Position numbers and translations under genes: made by a program. 64,000 nucleotides of DNA from Leptospira neocaledonica (lineage in GTDB: Bacteria > Spirochaetota > Leptospiria > Leptospirales > Leptospiraceae). The DNA lies in assembly GCF_002812205.1 (NCBI RefSeq), contig NZ_NPEA01000004.1:248001-312000 (forward strand), given 5' to 3'. This document shows positions 7,967 to 18,753 of the stretch, in pieces. The notes beneath the pieces were generated by a model. The model did not search any database. It had not been told where the DNA came from and saw only the letters and a list, made by a program, of their open reading frames with translations. Positions within the stretch are counted from its first letter, which is position 1; each line of letters begins with the position of its first letter.

Positions 7967-9301
7967 TTATCGGACGCTAGGTTCGAAAAGACCGTATTTC
8001 TCTTTTACTTTTTTGATCTGCACTTCCATATCCTTCCAAAGTGTTTCTTTTTGAGGATGGAAAGTGGCATATACACCTTGTCGGATCAGATCCACAATCT
8101 CATCCAAGGAGAAGTCCAAAAATCTCCAAAGTTTAAAATATTCATAAGTCAAATTGACATTAAATATTTCAGGGTCATCCGTATTGATACAAAGCGGAAG
8201 GCCTTGGTCATAATAATAACGAACAGGATGGTTCTGTTCTTTACGCACATATTTTCCGGTAAACACGTTAGACGTAACACAAATCTCTATCGGGATCTTA
8301 TTTTCTCTTAGATAATTTACCAGTTCAGGATCTTGGATGGCAGAAGTCCCGTGACCGATACGCTCCGCCTTACAAAGTTCTACAGCTTCCCAAATCGCCC
8401 AAGGACCGTCGTCTTCTCCGGAGTGAGCAACTGTTCTCAGTCCTGCTTCTTTAGCTTTTTTGAATACTTCTGCGTAATCTCTGGCAGGTCCCATGAGCTC
8501 AGCTCCACCTAAACCGATACCGATTACTTCCTTATGTTTGAGCTTCAGCACCCTATTCAAGTTGTTCATCGCATTTTCAGGACCGAAAGATCTAGAAACG
8601 TCCACAAGAAGTCGGATCTCAATGCCATCCTTCTCCTTTTCTTCTCTAATACCTTCCACAAGTTGGCTTACCATTTCGTCGAAGTCCAGACCGTTTTGGA
8701 TAAACTTAGAAGGCGCAAAGAATACTTCGGTGTATAAAATTCTGTTTGCCCTCATATACTCCGCGAGGCTTCCCACGAAATGATAAAGGTCAGCAGGCTC
8801 TTTCACCAAACTTTGGATAAAGAAGAATACTTGAATAAAACCGTTTAGATCTTTGAAATTAAACTTAGCTTCGAACTCTTCGTCGCTGAGTTGGATCCCG
8901 TTTTTAGCCATGAGTTTTTTCATGGTATCCTTATTGACGCAAGCTTCCAAGTGAAGATGGATCTCCGTCTTGGGCAATTCTCGGATCAGGTTGATAACAT
9001 CCTGGTCTTGTAATTTTTTGGAGGAAAGGTCCGCAGGTTCCAAAAACGCGGAAGCTGTTCTTTGCCCGGAATCGTAAGCGTCCGTGTCTCCTAAAAGCCA
9101 ACGAGGCGGATCTGAAATTTCCAAATCCAAAAGTCGGATCCTTTCGTTCAGAAGATTATTGATCTGTTTATCGAAAGAAATTTGAAGAGAAGAAGAATAA
9201 GGTCTATCTGCGGGGAGTCTGCTTTTCAGACGGTTCAATTCGGAGACATCCCGGTCTAAGATCCGGATTCTTTCCAAAATTTCTGAGAAGGTCACGCCCA
9301 C
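7967..9301 (-). CDS. Adenosine deaminase-family hydrolase with N-terminal extension
   Basis: A zinc amidohydrolase of the adenosine/adenine deaminase family, 444 residues, probably removing the 6-amino group of a purine. The metal-binding HLH is at residues 115-117, and later motifs VAHSGED, RIGHG and NTDDP carry the remaining His, Glu and Asp ligands. About 105 extra residues precede the barrel, whereas usual enzymes begin close to the HxH. The HxHLDG motif is HLHLEA here: Asp to Glu and Gly to Ala at positions that contact the substrate in adenosine deaminase. The start is GTG (no in-frame ATG precedes the domain) with a weak ribosome site. It stands alone, divergent from the aminotransferase gene. 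Confidence 0.85.
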   Translation of the reverse strand: MGVTFSEILERIRILDRDVSELNRLKSRLPADRPYSSSLQISFDKQINNLLNERIRLLDLEISDPPRWLLGDTDAYDSGQRTASAFLEPADLSSKKLQDQDVINLIRELPKTEIHLHLEACVNKDTMKKLMAKNGIQLSDEEFEAKFNFKDLNGFIQVFFFIQSLVKEPADLYHFVGSLAEYMRANRILYTEVFFAPSKFIQNGLDFDEMVSQLVEGIREEKEKDGIEIRLLVDVSRSFGPENAMNNLNRVLKLKHKEVIGIGLGGAELMGPARDYAEVFKKAKEAGLRTVAHSGEDDGPWAIWEAVELCKAERIGHGTSAIQDPELVNYLRENKIPIEICVTSNVFTGKYVRKEQNHPVRYYYDQGLPLCINTDDPEIFNVNLTYEYFKLWRFLDFSLDEIVDLIRQGVYATFHPQKETLWKDMEVQIKKVKEKYGLFEPSVR

Positions 9302-9420
9302 GGGAGCAGGGTAAGTAAAACCCCGTCGGATTTCAATTCGGAAAAAGATTCCGAAGGTTTTCCCCTTATCTTTTCTGAAAATCTTCCGATCCTAAAAGAA
9401 GCGCCGGAGGATTTTGTCTC

Positions 9421-11471
<2,051 letters not shown>

Positions 11472-11566
11472 AACTTCTCCTAAATTTTGCCGGGAAGGAG
11501 CTTAGACAAGCAGAATGTAAAGAATATCATTTTGCATTTTGTCCGAGGATCTGGAATACTGAGTCT

Positions 11567-12382
11567 ATGCACCGTTTTCTTTTAGGACTGATCCAATTAA
11601 ATAGCGGACCGGATATAGATCTGAATCTGCAAAAATGCGAGAACTTTATTCGTGAGGCTGCTTCGGAAGGTGCAAAACTTATCGGTCTTCCCGAAAATTT
11701 TCCTTTTTTAGGATCCGAAAAAGAGAAATTAGAACGAGCAAATGAGATCGCCACTAAAACCGTAAACCTTCTTTCTGATATTTCAAAAAAACTGAATATA
11801 ACTATTCTTGCCGGCGGATTTCCGAATCCTGCTCCGAACGGAAAAGTTTTTAATACCTCCATCATCTTCGGGCCGGACGGAAAAGAAAAATTCGAATATC
11901 ATAAGATCCATTTATTCGATACCGATCCTGGAGACGGGATAGAATACAGAGAATCCAGAACTGTGGAGTCCGGCCAAATCGTCCCGGAAACATACAAAAG
12001 CCCGGAGCTTGGAAATATTTCCTCGGTGATCTGTTACGATTTGCGCTTTCCTGAATTGTTCCGAGAGATCATAAAGAAAGATACAGAAATGATCTTTGTT
12101 CCTTCTGCTTTCACCAAGATCACAGGACAGGCTCATTGGGAAATTCTACTGAGAGCAAGGGCAATCGAAAACCAATGTTTTATATTTGCACCGGCCCAAA
12201 CCGGAACTCATCTAAAAGGAAGAGAAACTTACGGACATTCTTTAGTGGTAGATCCCTGGGGGAACATTCTCGGAGACGCAGAAGAAGGAGAAAAAGTTCT
12301 ATTAACAGAAATAGATCTGGAAGAAGTGCAGAAGGTCCGTAAAAAAATACCCGCACTAAAACATCGACGTATTCATGAATAA
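11567..12382 (+). CDS. Nit-type carbon-nitrogen hydrolase (deaminated glutathione amidase-like)
   Basis: 271 residues of the nitrilase superfamily with the catalytic triad Glu43 (LPENF), Lys113 (YHKIHLFD) and Cys156 (ICYDLRFPEL). The CYDLRFPEL and HKIHLFD strings and the length are typical of the Nit1/YbeM branch, which hydrolyses deaminated glutathione, a metabolite-repair reaction in the cytosol. A related assignment such as omega-amidase cannot be excluded. It is monocistronic, and a 6-bp GC hairpin follows the stop. Confidence 0.88.
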   Translation: MHRFLLGLIQLNSGPDIDLNLQKCENFIREAASEGAKLIGLPENFPFLGSEKEKLERANEIATKTVNLLSDISKKLNITILAGGFPNPAPNGKVFNTSIIFGPDGKEKFEYHKIHLFDTDPGDGIEYRESRTVESGQIVPETYKSPELGNISSVICYDLRFPELFREIIKKDTEMIFVPSAFTKITGQAHWEILLRARAIENQCFIFAPAQTGTHLKGRETYGHSLVVDPWGNILGDAEEGEKVLLTEIDLEEVQKVRKKIPALKHRRIHE

Positions 12383-12388
12383 TGCTGT

Positions 12389-12410
12389 GCCTCCAGATAT
12401 TTCCGGAGGC
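12389..12410 (+). terminator. Possible terminator after Nit-type amidase
   Basis: GCCTCC (12389-12394) pairs with GGAGGC (12405-12410) with a 10-nt loop, just after the stop at 12382. The T-run is weak (a TTTT about 15 nt later), so this is a modest candidate between two convergent genes. Confidence 0.4.
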
Positions 12411-12456
12411 GACTCAAACAATTTTAAAGAATAGATTCGATTTTATTTGAGAGAAC

Positions 12457-13422
12457 TCATTCTGTCCAATGAGGATACAATCCCAAACGATCGATCACTT
12501 CTCCATCGTGAGCAGGAATAACTTCTAAATTCGGATATACTTTTAAAAGAGAATGTACTCTATAGATTTCCTTTCCGACTAATTCCTGGTCTCTGTCTAC
12601 GATAGATCTCAATAGCCTGGTCCTATGTGAAGGAATTTCAAAACCTTCTTTTGCCCAGGTTATATCCCCAGTAAAAAAGAATCTTTTTCCAGAAGGTAGA
12701 TTCAAAAACATCCCTATATCTCCTGCAGTATGTCCTTCCATAGGAACAAATACAACTGACCCATCTCCGAACCAATCCAGGCTCTTGGAATAGTTCTCAT
12801 AAGGTTTAGAAGAAAACCCAAGATTCTTCCATATTATATTTTCTGAATCTAATTGTTTCGGTAAGTATCCTTTCTGAACTCCAAACTCTTGTAGATGTCT
12901 TCTGCCTTCTTCCGTGGACCAAATCCTTGCCTTAGGAAAATCTTCTACTCCGCCCGCATGGTCCCAATGTAAATGAGAAAGAACGATATCTCCTATCTTG
13001 TCCGAGTCAATCCCGTTCGCTTTTAATTGAGAAACCAATGGATTCGGATTTTGATAAGCAACCATAGGTTTTACATAAAATCTATGGTCCTTGTATTGTT
13101 CCTGGATCTGGGTCCCGAGCCCCGAATCGAATAAAAAAGTTCCTTTGGGATGTTCAACAAAAACAACACTATGATAGATCTGTTTTCTGTGAAATAAAGG
13201 TCCGCCTTCGAATATGAATGCGGAAGAGGCCTTCTTCTCCCCTGTTTTAAAGATCGTAAATTTGAGTTTGGATAATCCGGAAGGATTTTCCAATCTGGGG
13301 TCCTTGGATAATTTTTCCAATTCAGGGATTTCTGAAACTGCTAATTTAGGAATTCCTAATGCAGTACAAAATACTAAAAGTAAAACGGCGAGTATCGCCG
13401 AAAATGTGATTTTAAGTTTCAT
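12457..13422 (-). CDS. Exported metallo-beta-lactamase-fold hydrolase (lactonase-like)
   Basis: 321 residues with the zinc site HLHWDH at 150-155, a third His in MEGHTAGD, Asp in FTGDITW and His in PAHDGEVID: the pattern of AHL-lactonase-like and related MBL enzymes. The N-terminus is a signal segment (about residues 5-22) with Cys19 in LLVFC, so it could be a lipoprotein or be cleaved. The substrate is probably a lactone or ester. It lies 2 bp downstream of a TetR gene on the same strand and is almost certainly controlled by it. Confidence 0.85.
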   Translation of the reverse strand: MKLKITFSAILAVLLLVFCTALGIPKLAVSEIPELEKLSKDPRLENPSGLSKLKFTIFKTGEKKASSAFIFEGGPLFHRKQIYHSVVFVEHPKGTFLFDSGLGTQIQEQYKDHRFYVKPMVAYQNPNPLVSQLKANGIDSDKIGDIVLSHLHWDHAGGVEDFPKARIWSTEEGRRHLQEFGVQKGYLPKQLDSENIIWKNLGFSSKPYENYSKSLDWFGDGSVVFVPMEGHTAGDIGMFLNLPSGKRFFFTGDITWAKEGFEIPSHRTRLLRSIVDRDQELVGKEIYRVHSLLKVYPNLEVIPAHDGEVIDRLGLYPHWTE

Positions 13423-13424
13423 AA

Positions 13425-14000
13425 TTATTTCTCCGAAACGAGAAGTTTTGCCGTTTTAGAAGCGGAGCGTATCGCGTTCGTATTTCGGCTAGTCCTGGAA
13501 ATCAGAATGGCTCCTTCCAATAAGGAAAGGATACTTACTGCGAGTTCAGAAGATCTGTTCTCCTCGAATCCGTTCTTCCGGAAAAACGAATCCAATATGG
13601 AGATCCAATCTTGAAAAACCGCAGAGCAGGTTGAGTTCACTAAGGAAGGTTCCGAGGCTGTCTCGGAAGCCGTGGTCATAATTGGGCAACCCTTGGAAAA
13701 ATCGGAAGACACGAGCCTATATTCTAAGGCTGAAAATATCCTTTGGATTCCTGAAGGAACCGATTTGGCAGAATCCAAAACCGCCTTCAATTCCTTGGCC
13801 AATTCGTTGCCGGATACCAGAAGAGCTAAAGAAGCCAATTCTTCCTTTCCACCAGGAAAATGGAAATAGATAGATCCTTTGGGGGCCTTTGCATCTTCTA
13901 CGATATCGTTTAACCCAGTTCCCGCATATCCCCCGATTTCCAAACGTTCCGCCATGGCGCGGACCATCTTTTCCTTAGCGATTTCTCCCTTCTGACCCAT
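13425..14000 (-). CDS. TetR-family regulator, LmrA/YxaF (QdoR)-like
   Basis: 191 residues. The DNA-binding helices occupy residues 8-55, ending GSIYFHFPGGKEELA, a recognition/turn motif typical of the LmrA/YxaF subfamily, whose C-terminal domain includes CPIMTTASE like the stretch at about residue 106. It is the first gene of a two-gene operon with the exported MBL hydrolase, 2 bp apart. A palindrome at 14024-14035 just upstream resembles published LmrA/YxaF sites and overlaps a TTGACC -35 box, so autorepression of the operon is likely. Confidence 0.87.
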   Translation of the reverse strand: MGQKGEIAKEKMVRAMAERLEIGGYAGTGLNDIVEDAKAPKGSIYFHFPGGKEELASLALLVSGNELAKELKAVLDSAKSVPSGIQRIFSALEYRLVSSDFSKGCPIMTTASETASEPSLVNSTCSAVFQDWISILDSFFRKNGFEENRSSELAVSILSLLEGAILISRTSRNTNAIRSASKTAKLLVSEK

Positions 14001-14023
14001 AGGATCTTTAGATCAGATAAAAA

Positions 14024-14035
14024 TAGACCGGTCAA
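14024..14035 (-). promoter_or_regulatory. Candidate TetR (LmrA/YxaF-like) operator
   Basis: TAGACCGGTCAA holds the perfect palindrome GACCGGTC (14026-14033), 24 nt before the regulator's ATG. From memory, Bacillus LmrA/YxaF sites have a TAGAnnGGTCTA-like core, which this nearly matches. On the minus strand it contains TTGACC, with TCTAAA 17 nt downstream as a possible -10; that spacing would put transcription start almost at the ATG (short-leader or leaderless mRNA). Confidence 0.5.
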
Positions 14036-14125
14036 CATATTTTTAGAAAAAAAAGCAAATCTTAAACCAAGGGCCTAAAATGGATTTCGGCTCGGGTCCT
14101 TCTATTTTTTAACGAATAAAGATTT

Positions 14126-15739
14126 TTAGGATTTGCCTTCTAGAATTCCGGCCATCTGCTCACGGACTTCTACGATCAATTCTTCTTTGAGCTTTTGTCT
14201 GATAGCACTAATCTTCTCTTCGAATTTCAGTTTTTCGCCCATTTGGTGATATTGGATATCTCCCAACTCTCGGAAAACATCGGTTAGCATGTTTCCTTTA
14301 AATCCTAAAAAGAAAGCCAGTCTTCGATACCAAGGAAATGTATGGGCAAGGCAGCTATACCCTACGTTCCTAAAATCTTCCGCAGCGGATTCATCGGAGA
14401 GTAAAGGAAGAAGTTTGTCCTTATTTTTGAAAAGCATCAACAGGAAGCTCAGGCTGGTCATATTATTAAATGCGAATCTTTCGGACAATTCTCGGAGCAT
14501 ATTTTTGATCAAAACCTTGTCCCAAGGGCAAATGAACAACTCCGGACCTTCCTGGCTGTAATATATACAGCTCAATAAACTAGAATCATGTTGTACGGAT
14601 TTAATAACTTCCGAATCAAACGGGACGTCCCTTCCGATTGATAAAGACATATAACGTGCCATAGCGCCTTTTCCGCTCAGCACCACTTTTTTGAGCCCGT
14701 TCTCCACACTCTTTTCCCTGGCTCCTTTCAAAAACATATCACTTTCCAGAGATTTTTGAGTGATCACTCTGGATAAACGGAAGAAGTCGGAGTAAGCTCC
14801 TTTGTTTCCCGAAAGTTGGGTCAGTTTTGCAAACTCTTCCGAGTAAATTGATTTTCGGATCAATAATGGATCGTCGTTCAGTAGACCGGATTCGTCGGAA
14901 AGAATGGTTTCTCGAATTGAGATCAATTGTTCCGCTAATTTAGGATTTTCTGTAACTAATTTAGGGATCACTCTCTTTTCGTATAATTCGGATACCTGCG
15001 TGAATAATGTATCAGCATCCTGATCCGGAACATGAATATAACCGCAGGTAGAAGTCCTGGTCAGGATCCCCTCTTCCTGGATAAAGGAATGGATCAGCTT
15101 ATAATAATCATCTATCAAATCCTTATGCATTATGTTTTTATGATATATTTTCCCTAATAATTCTTTGGCTTTGTCCGCGTAAACGTATTTAAAATGAGGA
15201 GTATTTCCATCCGCTAAAGAATACAACACTTCGTTCAAAACGATCTCTCTATCGTTTTGCGAGGTGATCTCGAAATTTCGGATCGTTCCAGCGGATTTTC
15301 GAGCGATCTGGAAAAATATATCCCTTACTGTCTCAGGACTTCCTTTTTTGGAAGATTTAGCTCCTAATACATGAAGAAGTATCTCCAACTCACCCGTGTT
15401 CTTTTTTGCATAGATCCTCGGAACTACTAATAATAGACCTTTAGAGATCAGTTCGCTGATCTCCTCCACGAACTTGTAATCCAATTCAGTGGCAGCAGGA
15501 TATGCCGGGAGCTTGCCGGAGTTTAAACCTTCGCTATTCGTAGACTCTCCAGCGAGTAACAAAAGCCTTTCCATATCAGGACTGAAATAAGGCCTTTCAT
15601 CATTAGGGTATGAGTCTTTGGATTTGATCTGTAAATATATAGGTCTAAAAGATGCGAATTTTCCAAACTCAGTCGTTGGTTGGTTTTGTCGATCAGGTGT
15701 TATCATTGTTTCCATTTGAACATCCCGAAAAGAAATCAA
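14126..15739 (-). CDS. Large hypothetical cytoplasmic protein
   Basis: I do not recognise this 537-residue protein. It has no signal peptide or membrane segment, is mixed helical with many Lys/Glu, and ends in a likely coiled coil (about residues 495-535, FEEKISAIRQKLKEELIVEVREQMA split over heptads). A second ATG (METMIT) lies 8 codons in and may be the true start. Features such as CGYIHVPDQDADTLF and FNNMTSLSFLLMLFK do not match a motif I know. It stands alone with over 100 bp on each side. A Leptospira-restricted signalling or structural role is possible, but this is a guess. Confidence 0.6.
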   Translation of the reverse strand: MISFRDVQMETMITPDRQNQPTTEFGKFASFRPIYLQIKSKDSYPNDERPYFSPDMERLLLLAGESTNSEGLNSGKLPAYPAATELDYKFVEEISELISKGLLLVVPRIYAKKNTGELEILLHVLGAKSSKKGSPETVRDIFFQIARKSAGTIRNFEITSQNDREIVLNEVLYSLADGNTPHFKYVYADKAKELLGKIYHKNIMHKDLIDDYYKLIHSFIQEEGILTRTSTCGYIHVPDQDADTLFTQVSELYEKRVIPKLVTENPKLAEQLISIRETILSDESGLLNDDPLLIRKSIYSEEFAKLTQLSGNKGAYSDFFRLSRVITQKSLESDMFLKGAREKSVENGLKKVVLSGKGAMARYMSLSIGRDVPFDSEVIKSVQHDSSLLSCIYYSQEGPELFICPWDKVLIKNMLRELSERFAFNNMTSLSFLLMLFKNKDKLLPLLSDESAAEDFRNVGYSCLAHTFPWYRRLAFFLGFKGNMLTDVFRELGDIQYHQMGEKLKFEEKISAIRQKLKEELIVEVREQMAGILEGKS

Positions 15740-16064
15740 TAAATTTCTTCCTAAAGTAGGAAGACGATGAGAACGTAGAAATTATTCGGAATTTTAAGAT
15801 AATATAATAAATTAAAAAATTATTTATGTTAAGTAAAATTTTATAAACGTTCCAAAATTAGTTCATAGTCATTATTTTATTTATAAAATATGTCTTATTA
15901 TATTTTTCGAATAGATAGAGTATACTTACCGAAATGGAAACTATAAAGATCGTTCGTTTTAAAATCCTTCTGCGAGTTTTGACTTTATCCCCGATGTTGG
16001 AATTCCTACAAAATTGTAGCAGGAATATGCTTGCTATACATCCATTCGGTTCCAAGATCTCCGC
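15740..16064. other. AT-rich intergenic region
   Basis: 325 bp without a credible gene, between two divergent genes. The left two thirds are very AT-rich (runs of ATTATTTTATTTATAAAATA type) and could hold promoters for both neighbours, but no clean -35/-10 pair stands out. The right end holds one copy of the 16-bp short palindromic repeat, followed by an imperfect hairpin (CTACAA and TTGTAG arms, 16006-16019). Confidence 0.5.
15995..16010 (-). repeat. 16-bp short palindromic repeat, copy 2
   Basis: Reads TGTTGGAATTCCTACA on the plus strand, the exact complement of the 16-mer at 5619-5634 and 63466-63481. It lies about 55 bp upstream of the ppa start. Confidence 0.7.
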
Positions 16065-16604
16065 ATGATACAACATCCTTGGCACGAGGCCAGTCCCGGC
16101 CCAAATCCTCCTCACGAAGTTCATGCACTTGTGGAAATTCCTTCCGGAAGTAAGGCCAAGTTCGAAGTAGATAAGGACTCCGGGCTAATCAAGCTAGATC
16201 GTGTACTTTTTGCTTCCGCTCACTATCCTGCTCATTACGGTTTTATTCCCCAAACCTTGGGAGATGATAAGGATCCTTTGGATATCCTAGTACTTTGCTC
16301 GGAAGAAGTTCCCCCACTTTGTTTGGTACCTGCCAGAGTGGTCGGGGTCATGAGAATGATTGATAGAGGAGAAGGTGACGAAAAGATCCTGGCTGTCGCT
16401 TCAGGAGATAGAAGTTTTGACGGCGTAGAACATGTCTCTCAACTTCCGAATTCTTTTAGAGCAGAGTTGACCCACTTCTTCTCCGTTTATAAACAATTAG
16501 AAAAAAAAGAAGTCAGGGTAGAAGAACCAGAAGGCCCAGAGGTAGCAAAAGAGCTAATCCTCAGAGCATTAGATTTTTATAAACAGAAGTTCCCTAAAAA
16601 GTGA
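16065..16604 (+). CDS. ppa: Inorganic pyrophosphatase (family I)
   Basis: Hydrolyses pyrophosphate to phosphate in the cytosol, pulling forward biosynthetic reactions. The 179-residue length and motifs fit family I: the signature DKDPLD within GDDKDPLDILVL carries three metal-binding Asp, the substrate-binding stretch HYPAHYGFIPQTL precedes it, and MIDRGEGDEKI supplies further Asp/Lys residues. The gene is monocistronic and its stop lies 2 bp from the convergent cyclase gene. Confidence 0.95.
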   Translation: MIQHPWHEASPGPNPPHEVHALVEIPSGSKAKFEVDKDSGLIKLDRVLFASAHYPAHYGFIPQTLGDDKDPLDILVLCSEEVPPLCLVPARVVGVMRMIDRGEGDEKILAVASGDRSFDGVEHVSQLPNSFRAELTHFFSVYKQLEKKEVRVEEPEGPEVAKELILRALDFYKQKFPKK

Positions 16605-16606
16605 GG

Positions 16607-18514
16607 TCAGCCCAAGACCTCGTATACTTCGCTGGACTTGGATTTTCCCTTCACTTTTACTTTGCCTAATTTTTTGAAGGAATACTTTCTGCGATTCTTC
16701 AACTTGCGGTATGTGCTTTCGCTAAGTAGAAGGTTCGCATGAAACTCCTTGGTCAATCCTTCGATACGAGAAGCGAGATTGACTGCGTCCGAGATCACTG
16801 TCCCATCCATTCTTTCTTCTTCTCCAATCGTTCCGAGCATCAATGTTCCCGTATGAAGTCCGATACCGATTTGGATCGGTTCATAATGTCGATCCGCCCT
16901 GGATTGATTTAGGCTTTCCAATTCTCTGAGCATCTCCATTGCAGCATCCAGAGCTTGGTCGGGCAGACTAGGAAAGAGTGCCATGATCCCATCACCCAGA
17001 TATTTATCTATGAAACCGCCGTGTTTACGGATAATCGGTCCCATTTTTCTCATATAAGAATTCAAGAAGTCGAAATTATCCTTAGGAGTCATCTTTTCGG
17101 AAAGTTGTGTAAAGGATCTGATATCCGAAAAGAGAATAGTCATTTCTCTTTGGACCTGATCTCCTAAGCCGATCTCTGTGATATCGCTCTTGTTCAAAAA
17201 TTTCAGAAATGCCAAAGGAACGAATCTACTATAGGCCTTGTTCACTTCCAGTAAGTTGTCAGACAGACGTTCTATATATAAGAACGCCTGGGAAAACCGG
17301 AAGGAGAGAAGATAAGACTGCACGAATATAAAAACGAATAATCCCAACGGTAGATAATATCCGGTATTGACAACCGCCTGCGAATACAAACTATCATTAA
17401 TAGCTGCAGCAGTTAGCGCGATCACTCCTCCAATTGCCATTAGAGAACCTTCTGCCCCACTTCTTACCAAACGAACTAATACGAAGAAGATCCACAATAT
17501 TACAAAAATTAAACATACTTGGAATGGGATCAAAGTGTGAGTGTAAATGCTTGCAGGCGTAACCACCACCATTGCGGATACGACCAGGTTAAATCCTATA
17601 AAAACCTTTTTTAACTTAGCGGAGAATGAATGCGGATACAATGCATCAAGATAATAGATGAAAAAAGGAACGGCCAAGTAGAAGGAAATGTATTCTAGTT
17701 TATTAAAAAACTCCCAAGGCAAATAAGGGAATTTTTGGATCAGGAATCTTTCTCCTGTTACAAAGATCCTGAGACAGATGCTAGCGCAGAATGCTCCGAA
17801 AAATAATCCGGTCATGTCCCTTCTTCTTAAAGAATACAGACCAAAATGATATAATGCCATTATGATAATACTTCCGAACAAGAACATCTCGCTAAAGGCA
17901 CTATTGTCCCGGAAGTTCAGAAGATCGGCTTCCGTTCCCAGCCTAAGAGATTCCCAAAGACCTCCCTTATAATGATTAAAATTCGAGATCTCTGCTTGGA
18001 TTAGGATTTCTTTATTTGGTTGTCCAATTGCAACATACAGCGGAAGATACTGAGGACGAGATGAGTTTTCGTCAGGACCCACTACTCCATTTCCCATGAT
18101 CTTCTTTCCATCTACATAGATAGAAGCTGCGGTCCCTGCCCCCTGGAAGTGCATCATTAGTCTTCCTTGATTTTGGCCCGGAATAATTTTTAAAGTATAA
18201 GTCCCATATCCGAAAGCCATCAAAGGATTCATCCCATCCAGTTTGGGGATTTGGTTCCAGTTGCCCGGAACATTAACTATATGAGTTTGAGCATCTTTTA
18301 AGCCCAGGTCCGGTCGAGAAACCCCAAGTTTCATCCACTGGAATTTCCACTCTCCGTCTAGTTTTACGATTCCATCTTCTGCGAAGTTCCAATCTCTCAG
18401 ATCCAAAACTCCGTTTTCTGCAAGTGGAGAAATTTTAGCGGAATTTTTACTACGACAAGAGAATAACGTTAGGACCAAAAATAATACGAGCGGAATAACT
18501 TTAAAAGATTTCAT
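16607..18514 (-). CDS. 7TM-DISM receptor adenylate cyclase (lipoprotein-like N-terminus)
   Basis: 635 residues. A signal peptide ends in LTLFSC (Cys20, a lipobox), followed by a periplasmic jelly-roll domain of the 7TMR-DISM type (DGEWKFQW to about residue 190), seven membrane segments (about 205-410), a short coiled linker and a class III cyclase domain. Metal Asp464 (LFSDIRSF) and Asp508 (KYLGDG), adenine-binding Lys504, and NLASR with Asn/Arg are present; Thr replaces the second purine-selecting Asp (GTVISD), as in class IIIb enzymes. It probably converts an extracytoplasmic ligand signal into cAMP. Its sensor half closely resembles that of the PP2C protein at 29546-31585. Confidence 0.9.
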   Translation of the reverse strand: MKSFKVIPLVLFLVLTLFSCRSKNSAKISPLAENGVLDLRDWNFAEDGIVKLDGEWKFQWMKLGVSRPDLGLKDAQTHIVNVPGNWNQIPKLDGMNPLMAFGYGTYTLKIIPGQNQGRLMMHFQGAGTAASIYVDGKKIMGNGVVGPDENSSRPQYLPLYVAIGQPNKEILIQAEISNFNHYKGGLWESLRLGTEADLLNFRDNSAFSEMFLFGSIIIMALYHFGLYSLRRRDMTGLFFGAFCASICLRIFVTGERFLIQKFPYLPWEFFNKLEYISFYLAVPFFIYYLDALYPHSFSAKLKKVFIGFNLVVSAMVVVTPASIYTHTLIPFQVCLIFVILWIFFVLVRLVRSGAEGSLMAIGGVIALTAAAINDSLYSQAVVNTGYYLPLGLFVFIFVQSYLLSFRFSQAFLYIERLSDNLLEVNKAYSRFVPLAFLKFLNKSDITEIGLGDQVQREMTILFSDIRSFTQLSEKMTPKDNFDFLNSYMRKMGPIIRKHGGFIDKYLGDGIMALFPSLPDQALDAAMEMLRELESLNQSRADRHYEPIQIGIGLHTGTLMLGTIGEEERMDGTVISDAVNLASRIEGLTKEFHANLLLSESTYRKLKNRRKYSFKKLGKVKVKGKSKSSEVYEVLG

Positions 18515-18722
18515 AAAACTTTAATTCAAAATTGGACGACGGAATGTCCTTGTTTCCTAGGATCGAAATATGAATTTCCCGGCCCTTCTACGGAAAGCGG
18601 GAGCAATACTAATAAATTTCCGTAATCAATTAAATCAGAAATTAGGAAATTCCGCGGGATTTTTGAAAAAATTTTCCAAACAAGAACCTATAACTCTCGT
18701 TCGATGAAAATCTTATAGAGGC

Positions 18723-18744
18723 CTCCCGGACGAATATCCGGGAG
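18723..18744 (-). terminator. Hairpin terminator candidate after alpha/beta hydrolase
   Basis: A perfect 8-bp stem, CTCCCGGA (18723-18730) and TCCGGGAG (18737-18744), with a 6-nt loop, lies 10 nt beyond the minus-strand hydrolase stop. The T-run after the stem on the minus strand is poor, so termination may be partial and the cyclase could be read through. Confidence 0.5.
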
Positions 18745-18753
18745 TTTTGTATG

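Noticed and set aside
15858..16124. 88-codon minus-strand frame upstream of ppa
   Set aside because: It overlaps the ppa start on the other strand, crosses the 16-bp repeat and consists mostly of AT-rich low-complexity sequence.
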